From positions 248,001-312,000 of the forward strand of contig JAQYUZ010000010.1 of NCBI GenBank assembly GCA_033819885.1: a DNA stretch of 64,000 nt, given 5' to 3'. The DNA is from Microbotryomycetes sp. JL201 (taxonomy: Eukaryota > Basidiomycota > Microbotryomycetes). Under the pieces are notes generated by a model. It ran no database searches. It had not been told where the DNA came from and saw only the letters and a list, made by a program, of their open reading frames with translations. The translations under genes and the position numbers were made by a program. Below are positions 49,079 to 60,809 of the stretch, in pieces (position 1 is the first letter of the stretch; the number at the start of each line of letters is the position of its first letter).

Positions 49079-51090
49079 ATGGAGGAGGCGCATGCAGTCA
49101 GCTTGCGCAGCACGCCGTCGACCGGCACGCGCAACCTGGCGCCGTACAAGCCGCCGTCGGACACGCTGTCGTTTGCACCTCGCGGCAAGACGCAGCCGCT
49201 GTACAGGCCAGCGGCGTTGAGGCGTTCGAGCCCGGCGCCGCCTCGAGGAGCAGCTGCCGCTGCTGCACCGGCAGCGCCGAGCGCCGTCGCCCACTACAGC
49301 CAGTACGCACAGCTGCCGTCGCCAGCCATGTCCTCACCCGACCTCGCGGCCAAGACATCGCCCGCCGCACCAGCTGCTTCGTCGTCCTCGTCCTCGTCGT
49401 GGCTGCCGTGGTCCTCGGCCCACGACAGTTCGCCGACTACGCTGCTCGCGACGTCGACGCCGCTTGGCACCATGGTCCCTCGCTCCCAATGGCGTGTAAG
49501 TCACTTGTCCATCCCCGCTCTTGTGCACCGGCGCCCTCGACGGCGCACAGTCGCCCAGGAGCGCCTCGACAGGGTCGAGCGCCGCAGGGGCCCGAGCGCT
49601 GACTATCTTGTTGCACACGACAAAGCCCGACGAGGAAGCTCTGATCTGCTCAGACCCGACATGCAAAGAACGATTCTCACTGCTCGTACGCAAACATCAC
49701 TGCAGGTCAGTTCATGTGGCGCACTGTACTCCTTGTCATTCTGCTCGTGTGGCGCGCACAGCCATTTCCGTAGCCTCGGACGGGGAGTTCTGCGCTGCGG
49801 AGGCGCGCGCGCATGGGCTCGGCGCCTCGCGGTTTTGGTCGCGCGGACCCGGGGTAGCGACAAGGGTCGCGGCCTTCTAGACTGCGCCGCGCGCATACAT
49901 CCGACACGGACTTGTATCGTACACAATCCTACGCTCAGACCGGGTCACGAATGCTGACTCGGTATTTCGCGACGGTCTCTTGCAGGCGTTGTGGCGAAGT
50001 GTTTTGCAGCTCGCACTCGAGCCGCAACGCAGCGCTGTGGCCAAATATGGAAGACAATGGCTCAATGCCAGTAACGCCAGGCGCTACTCCTCGTCCGTCT
50101 CCGAGGTCGTCACATGTTGACATTCCATCTCTCGCACTCGCCGGGCACACGTCGCCTGGCTCGTCGGCCATCTCTGTCGCTTCGTCATCCGGTTCCAATT
50201 CCTCAAGTCACGTCTCGCCTGTCGTTCAGAACCGTGCCCTGATTCCGTATTTGGGACATCCTCAACTCGTCAGGGTCTGTGACTCGTGCTTCTTCTCTGC
50301 GCCAACGCCGCCCCTTCAAACTCCTCCTCTGTCTGCCGGCGTCGCCTCGTTCGCCTTCGCCTCACGGCCGGTCACGCTACGACATCCACGTTCAGGACAG
50401 TCGACGCCTCAATTGTCTACCTCGCCGTCATTTTCTCAGAGTCCTCCTCATCAGCGCCGTAGTCAACGGTCCCGCGAACCTTCTGTCGCTCCATCCTCAC
50501 GGTCGAGACAGAATTCTGCCAACTCTGTCCCTGATTGCTCGTCCATTGGAACAAGCTCAATCTCGACAGCCGCAACCTCTCTCGAGACAGGTGGAACAGG
50601 AGGACAGTCCGCATTTGCATCATTGACTACGACATCGCGACGGTCGTATTCTTCCGTTGCAGCGAGAGCAGTGTCTCCTTCATCAAGTTTGAGGTACAAC
50701 GCGATCGTTTGCGTTCCTACAACCTCGACAGGTCCCACAAGTCTGTTTAGGCCGACCGCTGAGGAAGATGAAGAATCAGAGCACGACCAAAACGAGGACG
50801 ACGAGCAAAGCCATGAACTTGATTCAGACGAAGAACAAGCTTTGGCTGATGAAGAAGCTAGGCAACGACGAAAGTTGAGGCTACGTCAAGCTGGCGTGAC
50901 GACACTCGACGACGACGATGACGATGACGACCAAGACGAAGATTACTCAGGATACAATGCGGGAGAAGCTAGAAGAGAAGTTGACGATCAAGTTGAAGTT
51001 TTGAACAACGTCGTCAACGCCAGAGGGCCGCTCGTCAAGACGAGGTTTGGTTCGGTTCAACAAGGTTGGCAAAATTGGGCGACGTTCTGA
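49079..51090 (+). CDS. FYVE zinc-finger protein
   Basis: Three exons: 49079-49495, 49551-49705, 49986-51090; 558 residues. FYVE fingers bind phosphatidylinositol 3-phosphate on endosomes and vacuoles. The finger runs from about residue 168: ALICSDPTC, then the diagnostic basic core RKHHCRRCG rebuilt across the 280-bp second intron, then VFCSSHS. The last cysteine pair (VRVCDSC) comes only after a Ser/Pro-rich insert of about 85 residues. Residues 1-150 are Ala/Ser/Pro-rich. The C-terminal half is Ser-rich, then very acidic with an Asp run, and ends with an ordered tail (VEVLNNVVNARGPLV). I see no RING or GTPase-binding domain, so the partner is unknown. The ATG at 49079 is the first in frame. 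Confidence 0.85.
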
Positions 51091-51493
51091 GAAAAGAAGA
51101 CGTTGCGTTTGCATATACGACATGAGAGCATACATTCGGTTTCATTGTTTGTTTGTTTTTTTTCTTTTACGGAGATTGTTTCGTTTTTGCATAGTTCTCA
51201 GGGGCGCTTTTTGTGTACGCGTGTATCCTTAATTACTTAGACAAACTGTTTAATGCACTTTTTTTCAGATTTGACCGACCGGTGATAATAATGCAAACAT
51301 GAACAGATCCCAACGGCAATAATACATGCGTCGAAACGCTTTGTGGCAACATTGTCAAAATGATCACGCACGCAGAAAGAGATGGTGGAAAAAGGAAACG
51401 AGCGGTACAAGACTTTTGACGGGCAATAATGAAGAGTGAAAGAAGACGAGAGCGCGAACAATGCAAAAAGAAGATGAAGAGAAAGTGAAAGGT
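51091..51493. other. Convergent intergenic region
   Basis: These 403 bp hold the 3' ends of the FYVE gene and the Myb gene, which point toward each other. T-rich stretches near 51150 could be part of a 3' UTR. Nothing else is seen. Confidence 0.45.
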
Positions 51494-54172
51494 TCAAGAG
51501 ATGCCTGGCAGACAAGCTCTGCCGTGTTGGTCAACAGACATGAGGTTTGAAGTCGGGTGCGCAGTTACTGCCGATAATGATTTGGACGCAGTCGGCAAGA
51601 TGTTGGCTGTTGATGAGGGCGAGACTTTAGCGGATCCTAGTTTGCCAGTCCATGATGCGGTCGGGCCTAGCGAGATGCTACTAGAGGCAGGGCCTCTTGG
51701 AGTTTTTGCCATCGTCGCTGTCGAATCGTCACGATCGACAGCAACGAGCGACGAAAGGTTCCTCGCGTTGATCGAGCGCGGAACTCCTTGGGATGACGCC
51801 AAGCTGTTCCTCGCAGCACTCGACACCAGCGAGGTTGACAAGCTCAGGCCTCGGCCTACTGCTGCAGTGGGTGCCTGCAGAGCAAGCGAAGGGAACGAAG
51901 ACGAGCGTGGCGTGGGCTCTCCTTCACTCGATTGCCCTTCCTTGGCCAATACTGACCCAAGAGATATCGGCGGATTCAGCGTCGTCGCAATGGACAAGCT
52001 GGAAGGTTTGCTGTTGCGCTGTCGATTCCTTCTTGCGGCCGCCGAAGCGGCGGCTGATGCCGCGGCGGCGGTGGATTCTGATATTGCGCGAGGTGCCGCC
52101 GCCGACGTTGTCGTCAACGTTTGACCGAGAACGCGCTCGTTTGCGACGGATGCCAGCGAGTTAGACTTATGCAGAGAAGGTGCCATTCGCTGAGGCTGCT
52201 CGAGGCCAGGCTGATTGGAAGAATCGAATACAGGCACCGAGCCACGTCTCAACAAGCCCGGCCGCGGAGCCAAATTGAGTACGCTGTGAGCTTCAAACGG
52301 ACCTTGCTCGACAGTTGGCGACGCGACATGGAGTGCGGCAAATTGCTCGATCGGCGTTGCGAGACTTGGCGAAGCAACATTCGCTGGCACGTCACCCCGA
52401 GTCGTCGCCGGGTGTTGCATGTACCAATCGACGTCAACCCCGTTGCCAAATTGCATGAGCATTTCTTCGTTGACTCCGTGCAGGTCTGTATTCCCAACGA
52501 AATGATCCGGGTGCACATAAGGTCCGGCATGTCCTCCGAACGTTGCCGGATCGACATAAATCGAAGAGGGGGCGATCGTGCCTGGCGCAACATGCTGAGG
52601 CGATACAAAGACGTCGGGATAAAGGTGAGGAGTGGATACGCTCGTTGTCAGCTTGTGACTCATTGGCAAGTCGCCTTGCTCGAGCTGCATGTCTGCTAGG
52701 CACGCGTCGTAGTCGAGACCGCCAGGGTGACCACCAACATCGTCCCACGTCGACGTGCCGTATCCCGAGTCCGCCGTCATCAAAGGCGCCTCGTGCTCGG
52801 GCACGAAGGCGGGTAGCGGCGGCAATTGGGACGGTTTCGATCCGAGGCTCGAATGGGTCGGCACGACCGGCGTCGACTTTGAGTGGTGATGCCTCAGAAA
52901 AGTTGGCCGCTCCGAAAGACTATTGGTGTAGGCTCCGTGCACAAGCATGGCAGATGCTTGAGACGTAACTGCCATGCCAGGTGCAGCGAAAGCTTGACCC
53001 ATTTCGTCGACATATACAAGCTGATTGTCGGATAGCTCTCTGGCCAAATTGCGACCGACAACTCTTCGCGTTCGCTGCTGCGACGATGGACTTGCCATTT
53101 CTGCGCCGAGCATCATTGACTGACTGCGAACCATTCCGACCGGCGGCGACATGTAAGGCGAGGCTGAATAACCTGACGAAGGTGAGGCAAATTGGTCCAT
53201 CGAGCCCGATGCGCGCAGAGGCGAGAAAGCGCCCATCGACGACACTGATTCGCTGCGGCTTTTCGACATTGGCGTCGATCGAGCGTACGGTGCGAAGCGT
53301 GGACTGGCGGCTGAGCCAGAAGTGGCGAACGACGCCGCTGACGTTGATCGAGCCATTGCTACGCCGTCTGGGGCATGCTTGTCCATCATTGAATGGACGC
53401 TGGCAATCTCGTGTTGCTGGACCCTGTTGCGCAAGGCGGCGTTGAAATGATTTTTGATGGCGTTGTCCGGCCGACCGGGCAAGTGTTTCGCCATTTCGGC
53501 CCACTTTGATCCGATACGCTCGTACAAGTCAACGATGATCTGCTCTTCCTCCGATGTCCATTCTGTCTTGACTATTGTCGGGTCGAGGTGGTTGTGCCAT
53601 CGCTCGCGGCACTGTTTGCCCGTTCTCGTGCCCATATCGCTCGCAATGGCCGTCTAGAGTGCAGCAGAGCGCGTCAGTCTGAGTGAATGACACAAGCCTC
53701 GATTCATGTTGCTTGATGAACTGACCCATTTCTCGGGACCAAACTGCGAGACGAGCTTGAGCAAGCGCTCGTCCTCTTCCGGCAGCCACGGTCCGCGGTT
53801 GCATTTGATTTTCGCTTTTTCAATAATTTGCCAGCGCTGTTGATGATTGCACAGTCGAATTGAACGTCGCAATCAGAGCGTGCCGAGAACGTACAGGAAA
53901 GAGAGAGAGAGCGCGGGTCAGTCCAAAAGATCCCATCAGCAGTCGATCGAGTGGGCTACATGGGCCGGTGAACATACGTCGTGGCAAGATTGAGGTGAAT
54001 GTTTACCGTTCGGGAACGCCTTGAGAGCGACGTCTGTCCAGGCGAGCTGGCCGTGAGCTTGCTCCAGCTCGCGACGCAACTTTACGTCGTCGGCGTCAGT
54101 CCACCGTGCCACCTTTGACGCGCCGGACGTCACTTGTTGCACATCCAAGTCGTTCGCGTGTGCCATCGCCAT
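51494..54172 (-). CDS. Three-repeat (R1R2R3) Myb transcription factor
   Basis: Three exons: 54172-53978, 53836-53726, 53653-51494; 821 residues. Three Myb SANT repeats lie in the first 165 residues: R1 begins ARWTDADDVKLRREL and closes across an intron with CHDRWQIIEKA; R2 has RGPWLPEEDERLLKLV and GKQCRERWHNHLDP; R3 has TEWTSEEEQIIVDLYERIG and GRPDNAIKNHF. The tryptophan spacing and the R3 recognition helix are those of DNA-binding c-Myb-like proteins, so it should bind a YAAC-type site in the nucleus. The remaining 650 residues are Ser/Ala/Pro-rich without other domains, apart from Ala-rich and basic patches (ARRNRQRN). Both introns fall inside the Myb region. The target genes are unknown. 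Confidence 0.9.
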
Positions 54173-54819
54173 GTCGCCCGTCGCGTCGACAACGTCAGAA
54201 ACGCGCGCGCGTTCGCACCTCGTCCGAGCTCGGCCCCGTGCCGCACCGTCAGCTTGAGGCGCGATCGCCTGCGTCCTCGGCCCAGTCTCGTCTCTCGAGC
54301 CTTTTCCAGGCCGCGCAGCTGTCCGTACGTCTCGATCCGATAGTTTGGCGACCGAAAGAAGCTCAAATTCGAGGGTCTGACCCCTTTACACAAAATTAGG
54401 CGAGAATCACGTGCGTTACGAGAGATGTTATTCTTACAATCGTTGTTATACAGCTTTGCATATAATGACACGTCGACAAAGTCCTAAATTGCCAAGTTTT
54501 CGATCACGGGCACGACGATCCCCGTCTGGCAGCGTGCTCATGGAACAGAAGTGCGATGAGACAAGCTCAAATGCTCTGTCAAAAATGCAAGCAGAGAGCA
54601 AGAAGACGCTTCGAGAAAGTTTGCGAGCGGGTTTCGATGCGATGTTTCAAGTTCAAATCTAGGAATCAACAGGGACAAGCAACGAAGGATGAAACGAGTA
54701 GAAAGGACAGGTGACTCGACTGCTGGGAATGACTTTTCTCGCAAATAGCAGAAGAGCAAGCAACAGGCACGTTTTCGACAGAGACGACACTTGCAGAGCG
54801 AGCGAGATCTAGAAGGCGG
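54173..54819. other. Intergenic spacer between PUB1 and the Myb gene
   Basis: These 647 bp lie between two minus-strand genes. A plus-strand frame of 65 codons from an ATG at 54465 is open but resembles nothing and would be antisense to the PUB1 3' UTR. No repeat or RNA gene is seen. Confidence 0.4.
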
Positions 54820-56570
54820 TCATCGTTGCTGTTGCTGTTGCATTGCAGCTTGCTGTTGCATGTCTGTTGACACTTGATCAGAACATATGCATTCGTGACT
54901 CTATATGCGACTCACAGGCTGCATATTGTGCGCCATACTGAGCTTGCCACGCCGCCATCGCCGCAGCCGCCGCAGCCGGATCCTGCTGGCCTGCCGTGGG
55001 TGCACTAAAGGTCCCTTGATGCGCAGTAGCCCCGTATGCCGCGTAGGGCTGAGTGTAGGCCGACGCCGCGTATTGCTGAGCGAAAGGCAGGTCTCGAGCG
55101 ATCAGTGTGTGAGGCAGCGCTCGGGACCACTTACAAACTTACCATGTACTGTTGTTGCGCCGCGGGTGTAGTCTGAATTCCTGTCCCTGCCGAACTGGAC
55201 GTGCCTGTGCCGCCGTCCGCTCTATCCTTGCCCCAAGAACACTTGAGCGGTCGACCATGGACCTGGACGCCGTTCAGATTGACGATCGCATTTGCCGCAT
55301 TGTCATGCGTGTCGAGCTTGACGAAAGCAAATCCCCTGTCTGCTTGCATTCGGATCTCGACTATGTAACCGAAACCTTGAAAGAGCGGGATCAAGTCTGC
55401 CTGCGTAGCGTAAGGCACGAGGTTGCCGACGTAGATCGTAGAATTGAACGACGGGGTCTGGTTTGCAACAGTTTGATACTGGTAGCAAATGCTGCAAAAT
55501 CAGCTGAGGGAAGGCATATGACGGCAGTGGGCCGACTACGCACCGATCCGGGAGCGCCAGTGAATTGAGGAGTGGAAACGCGAACAGCAGGCGACGCTCC
55601 GCCGTACGCAGGCGAAGCGCTACCTGTTGCTACAGGTGACGCTGCCGCTGGTCCGCTGCCGCCGCCGCCAAAGTGAGCCTGCAATTCACAAACGTGAGCA
55701 ACTAGCTTGCATCTGGGAAAAGCGCCGAGACGCACTCCATTCTTCTGATTCGCCCAGTTGACTCGGATGGCCCTGCTTCCGAGGAACTCGCCGTTCATCG
55801 TTGTGATTGCCTGCTCTGCGTCTGTCTTGTCCCTGAAAGCCAAGAAGCCGTATCCTCGACTCTTTCCCGTATTCATGTCCCACATGCACCTTGCATCACT
55901 CAAGCTTCCGAACGCCGAAAAAGCCTTTTGCAAGACTTCGTCGTTGACTTCTGGAGACAGGTCGCCCACAAAGACGTGGTAGTGGTTTGTCAAGTCTTCC
56001 TTTGGCGCCTGGTTCTGATACGCCCAGTTACAACGAATCTCCATGTCAAAGATTTTGCGGCCATTGAGCGTCTGGATAGCAGTCTCTGCTGATCGCATGT
56101 CTGCAAATTCAACGAACCTGACCGGCAATGGCCATAATTAGATGATTGCCACCTGTGAACGCGATATGATACGCACCCGTAGTTGGCACCACCATGCTGA
56201 AAGTTGCGATCCGGAATGATCTTGACGCCAGTCACTGGACCTGCCACGCCAAAGATCTCCTGCAGCATGTATTCTGTCACGCGAGGGGACAGTCCGCCGA
56301 TATAGAGCTAGTTTGCGCCACAGTGGCCGTCATCAGCGCTTTTGAACATGTGCGGAAGTAGTTATTGAGCTCTTACATGAGGCGACTTTGGCTTGTCACT
56401 GCCAGAACTTGACGCGAATAGGCGGTACCCAGGCGGCAGCGGAAGGCAATGGAATCGACGACCGTCAGCGCGCTCACTTGGAGCGTAATGGCGGCGCAAA
56501 ACAGCCCAATACGGTCAAACCTGCTGACTCACTGTGCCATGGCGTACTGCTGTTGCTGAAAGGCGTCCAT
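54820..56570 (-). CDS. PUB1: PUB1/TIA1-type RNA-binding protein with three RRMs
   Basis: Eight exons: 56570-56533, 56398-56377, 56307-56177, 56117-55736, 55678-55544, 55478-55143, 55075-54916, 54863-54820; 415 residues. The family binds U-rich and poly(A) RNA and stabilises mRNAs in the nucleus and stress granules. RRM1 has LYIGGLSPRV and GGANYGFVEFAD, RRM2 HVFVGDLSPEV and SRGYGFLAFRD, RRM3 TIYVGNLVPYAT and RGFAFVKLDT, in the usual order with a Gly/Ala/Ser-rich linker before RRM3. The tail is Gln/Ala-rich, prion-like, and ends in a short poly-Gln. Exon 2 is only 22 nt. Several introns interrupt RRM coding frames in phase. The 144-bp spacer to the next gene is a compact divergent promoter. Confidence 0.93.
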
Positions 56571-56714
56571 GGCTCGCTCGCCAACCAAACAGCTGCGGCA
56601 AGGCGAAGCAGCGCGCAAGCTCTAGAGTATGGCCAAGGTATAGTGAAAAGGACACAAAGTCAGAATGAGCGCAGCTGGGACAACCGAGGTCGAGGCGTAA
56701 GCAGGGAGTCGGAG

Positions 56715-57295
56715 ATGAAACGGCTTGAGCTTCGACCACTGTCTGAAATGGCGACGCCGCCAGAGCCCAAACCTCCAAAGACAGCGTGCCCGGACTTGAC
56801 TGAACGGTGGCTGCTTAAGTCAAAGTATCGCAGGCTGCAGCAGCGCTGGACACATGCGACAGAAGTGAGCGCGAGCACGCCAGGCGTGGTGCACGTGACT
56901 GCGTGATTAGCACCACACGATCGCAAAGTGAATGTTCGTGTAATGACGCTCCCACTGGTGCAGAACAAGAAGAACTTGACGGTAGAGCTGGAAGAGAAAG
57001 CTGCCAAGGTGCAGCAGCTGCAAGACGAGGTCGAGTGAGTACGATACAGCGCAGTGCGTGTCGTATGCTGGCTGAAGCTTCCCCTGATACTGGCAGCTTG
57101 CTGCTTGATCAGATTCAAGACGCAGACTATGAGCACTTGAAGCCGCTCGACGATGAGCTATTCAGCGACGACGATGACAACGCCCAACCCGCAGACGCAC
57201 AAGCCGCGGCGTCGTCAGATGCTTCGAAATCGGTACAGACGCAACCACAAGCTTCTGTGTCTCATCAGGGGCAAGCCACTGCGGTACAAGCCTGA
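56715..57295 (+). CDS. Small coiled-coil protein resembling INO80 subunit E/TFPT
   Basis: Three exons: 56715-56864, 56964-57034, 57097-57295; 139 residues. After a Pro-rich start, a coiled coil runs from about residue 29 to 80 (LLKSKYRRLQQRW, NKKNLTVELEEKAAKV, LQDEVEDLLLDQI), then an acidic stretch (LFSDDDDN) and a disordered Gln/Ala/Ser tail. The pattern of a Lys-Tyr-Arg helix, an Asn-containing middle, a Leu-Leu-Leu-Asp end and an acidic tail is that of INO80E and TFPT, small subunits of the INO80 chromatin remodeller. This is pattern recognition without a diagnostic motif, so the name is tentative. The ATG at 56749 is an alternative start. Both introns are GT-AG, and joined phases are consistent. 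Confidence 0.55.
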
Positions 57296-57499
57296 GGGGC
57301 CCGAGCTCATCATTTCTGCCTTCTTGCTTGATTACAAAGTGAGGTGTTTCATGTGTTGTAGAAAACTCCTGTTACAGCAATGTCGTTCAAATAGTCCGGT
57401 GACGATTGTAAGAGAGAATATGTCAAGCTTTCCCCGCAAAGACTCGGTGGTCAAACGCTGCTACACAAATCATTGACCGCGCTGGCCAGGCCGTCTAGG

Positions 57500-58580
57500 A
57501 TGCCTGTCGACGACAGCCCTCGGCTACTGCATCTGCACGAAGATCACTTCAAGCTCGCTCGCATCGTCGAGCGATTCTTGCCAATCGCTCAGCCAACGTA
57601 CAACACATTGATCTCGGCCAATCACGAAATCAAAGTCTATGCTTCATTCAAGTCTGATCATGAGCCCAAGACAGAAGCTCCTTTCGTGGTGTTGGCCGAC
57701 TTCGGGCCCCAAATCCGGCCGTTCTGCACGATTGAGGCGGACGAAGCACCGAGCGAGGACAGACTCGAGCTAGGAAGTCGACTCATAGTGCAAGCACTAC
57801 GAGAATGGGCACAGCATCTGGTCAAGACCAATCAATCGGACAGTGGGTCAAAAGGCACGTGACCTCTCTTCTTCACTCATGAACGTGTCTGCAGTCGTTG
57901 TCGTTGGGGCGGTGCATTCCTGGTGGGGTGATGCTATTAAGAAGGCTTTTGGTCCGCTCGTTGCGTTTGGACAGTACGACACGCACTTGGCGCCACCACC
58001 ATCGATAGCACTAGGGTCACAGGTCGAGTTGCCAGCGGGCTACGAGTTTGGCACAGTCAGAGAACAAGATATAGAAGAGGTGAGTAGAGTCTTATGCTAA
58101 ACGCGACGGCGGCTATGTTTTGACACTCGACTTGTCTGCCTAAAACAGGTGCGAGCTCTGAGCGAAATCAAGCATTCTGCTGAATTTCTCAGAGCCAGAC
58201 TTGAGCATTCGACTGCAATTTTTTCGGTGTCTCACAAGTCTTGTGACCAGTCCGAGGCAAAAGGCAACGAGTCAAACGGCCATGACTCGATAATTTTAGC
58301 TGCTTCGGCGTTCACTCACCGCGACGGCTCACTCGGCACAATGTCTGTCGGTCCAGATTTTAGAAGAAGAGGGTTGGCGGTGCTTCTCGTTCAAGAACGG
58401 CTTAGACGAGAGCGCCAATGGGAAATTGATAGCGGATTGCCAGAGCCACAGCGAAGTATAGCATATGTTGGCGCGACGAACGCGGCCTCGAAAGGTGTTA
58501 TGCGCAAGTCTGGGTGGCCTGTCGTTTGGCAAGCGGCCTGGTGCCGAATAGACCTGGCCGTCATGCAAAAAGTGCAATAG
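57500..58580 (+). CDS. GNAT-family acetyltransferase
   Basis: Three exons: 57500-57842, 57895-58079, 58149-58580; 319 residues. The C-terminal half carries GNAT motif A: a hydrophobic strand ending GTMSVGPDFRRRGLAVLL, where RRRGLA forms the acetyl-CoA phosphate loop, followed by YVGATNAASKGVMRKSGW, typical of motif B. The N-terminal half (LARIVERFLP, FVVLADFGPQIRPF, VVVVGAVHSWW) resembles the N-terminal lobe of glycine N-acyltransferase-like GNAT proteins. The acceptor substrate is unknown. The first in-frame ATG is at 57500; the frame is open further up without a Met. Donor 1 is GTGGGT. The gene lies 204 bp after the preceding one on the same strand. Confidence 0.8.
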
Positions 58581-58841
58581 ATCACATGATCCCTAGGATA
58601 CTCCCCAGACCACATTAACGTTTGTGACAACCTATCGAGACGGCTCGGACTTGTGCCCTTTTGACTCAAAATTCAGCATCTGTTGCCGTCGGTGCCGGCC
58701 CGCGCGGCTCAGGTGACTTCTGACTTTTGCGACCGTGAAAGTGATCGCCTGATTATCCACTGCTTTGGGCCCCCGGCGCATAACCGCCTTCCTTCGTCTT
58801 CGACCCAACTAGGTTGACCTTTCTTGGACGTGTGCAGCAAG

Positions 58842-60630
58842 ATGACGATTGATGGCCACCAGCCGTCGATTGACCTGAGCTCGCACCTCAGCGCGCTCGC
58901 GAGAGCGCGTCAACCATCGCCGCTCAAGCAGATGATCCAATACATGGCGCAACCAGGAATGACTTCATTTGCAGGAGGTAAGGAACTAGCTCGTCGATCT
59001 CGTGGTTAGGAGCTCAGTCGCGGGTTGACTTCGGAGCTTCGGCCGAGATCAGTTCACCCTTGATCGTTTTCACGCCATGAAAGCGGCACTGACGTTCTCA
59101 TCGCTTCTCAAGGTCTGCCACATCCGGCATACTTTGCGTTTGACAGCCTTTCCGTCGACGCTTATCCGCCACACGCAGAATTGAGTATCGATGCAGGGCA
59201 GCCTCGAGACATGGTGCGTGCGGAAATGATCGGAAACACTGCTCCAAAGCTCAGTCTGTCGGTTCCTTGCAGGTCAAGCTATCTGCGACGAGGTATGGCG
59301 AGCCTGGCAGCGACCTCAGCGTGGCGCTTCAGTACGGATCGGCCCACGGCTATGCACCTCTGGTCAAGTTTGTCCGAGAGTGGGCTCAAGCGGTCTACAC
59401 GCCTGCCACAAGCGACTGGGAAGTGCTGCTACACAATGGCAATACAGATGCCTGGGCCAAAATCGTCCGACTCTTGTGCGATCCTGGAGACTGGATTCTC
59501 GTCGAAGAATTCACTTTTCCGTCGAGCCAAGGTGTTTGGATTCCAATGGGCGTCAAGGGTGCGCGCGTCAAGATGGACAGCCTGGGTATGCGGTCCGATG
59601 ACCTGCGGACAGTCTTGTCGACTTGGGAAGAGACGCACCCAGGCGTCAAGCGACCACATGTCATGTACGTCGTGCCGGTCGGATCGAACCCGACAGGCAC
59701 GACGATGAATGCTCAGCGACGGCAAGAGATCTACGCTCTCTGCGCAGAATTTGACGTCATCATCGTAGAGGATGACCCCTACAGCGCGCTGCAATTTGCC
59801 GAATATACGCCGGGCGCTGAACCGAAAGTACCGACTGCAGAAGAGTTCAAGTCATCGATGGTGCCCAGCTTCCTCAAGTTTGACTACCAAGGCCGCGTTA
59901 TTCGACTCGAATCGTTCTCAAAGACACTTGCACCAGGCAATCGCTGTGGTGCGTTCATCGCTCAGCCAGCCTTTGTTGAACGTTTGATCCGGTCGACCGA
60001 AGTCGAGACGCAATCGCCGTCTGGCTGGTCTGCTATCATCATCTCATCGCTCCTGCATCAATGGGGCATTTCGGGATACCTCACTTGGCTTGCACGACTC
60101 AAGACCGAGTACGAGATCCGTCGCAACGACATGGTCGATGCGGTGTTTGCATCCTTTGACGTAAAGGACGCGGCTGCGAGTGGCGTCAAAGACGCCGAAG
60201 GTCTGGTCGCGTTCGCCAAGGGCACTAATGTTCCAGTATTTTCGTTTGTGCCACCCAGTGGAGGAATGTTCCTCTGGATCAAGGTGTATTTGTCAAAATC
60301 GCCTGTGTGGTCTTCATACGAAAGCAAGGAGGATCCTGAACGCGCATTCGTCGATGACTTGATGGAGCAGTTGATCGCGGACAATGTGCTACTCGTGCCC
60401 GGGTATCACTACTACCCTTTCATTGGCGCCGACAAGTTGACGACGGCGGCGCAAGGCTTGCCAGCTGGCGTAGGCTATTTCCGCTTGGCCTACTCGATGA
60501 CGGTCGTGAGTTTCGTCATGACTTGTACGGCAATGTCTGAACTGATAGAAGCGCTTTGGCTTCGCAGAAAGAGCAAATGCAAGCAGGCATCCAACGTATG
60601 GCAGATGTTTTCGTCAAGAACTGGATGTAG
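58842..60630 (+). CDS. ARO8: Aromatic/2-aminoadipate aminotransferase, ARO8 type
   Basis: Four exons: 58842-58977, 59113-59213, 59273-60505, 60568-60630; 510 residues. It is a fold-type I PLP enzyme that moves amino groups among aromatic amino acids, glutamate and often 2-aminoadipate. The order SFAGGLPHP, RYGEPGSDLSVALQYG, LLHNGNTDAWAKIVRLL, VPVGSNPTG, IIVEDDPYSALQF and LESFSKTLAPGNRCG (the PLP lysine and its arginine partner) is that of ARO8/KAT II-type enzymes. The C-terminal domain has FSFVPPSGGMFLWIK and LLVPGYHYYPF. The short last exon adds 20 residues (KEQMQAGIQRMADVF) that fit the usual C-terminus. No organelle targeting signal is evident, so a cytosolic location is likely. Confidence 0.93.
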
Positions 60631-60734
60631 ACTGGGTGGTGTGGCGAGATGCAGTCGTGCAGTTATCAGTTACTTTTCCTCTTGTTGACATTGCCATTCG
60701 TATCAGTGTTCGGCGGATGTATGCCATGGCGCCC

Positions 60735-60751
60735 CGCGCGCGCGCGCGCGC
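60735..60751. repeat. (CG)n run upstream of the pyrophosphatase gene
   Basis: A perfect alternating CG tract of 17 bases lies about 60 bp before the chosen start of the next gene. It would be translated as Arg-Ala repeats if the upstream ATG at about 60718 were used, which argues for the later start. Confidence 0.8.
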
Positions 60752-60809
60752 TCGGGCCTCTGAGAACGAGACGTCGGGCTGTGCTCTCCAGCAGATTTGC
60801 TCACTGGCC

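Noticed and set aside
54465-54662. Plus-strand 65-codon frame starting with ATG in the Myb-PUB1 spacer
   Set aside because: It has a plausible helix near the end but no family match and no splice or context support; I could not call it a gene.
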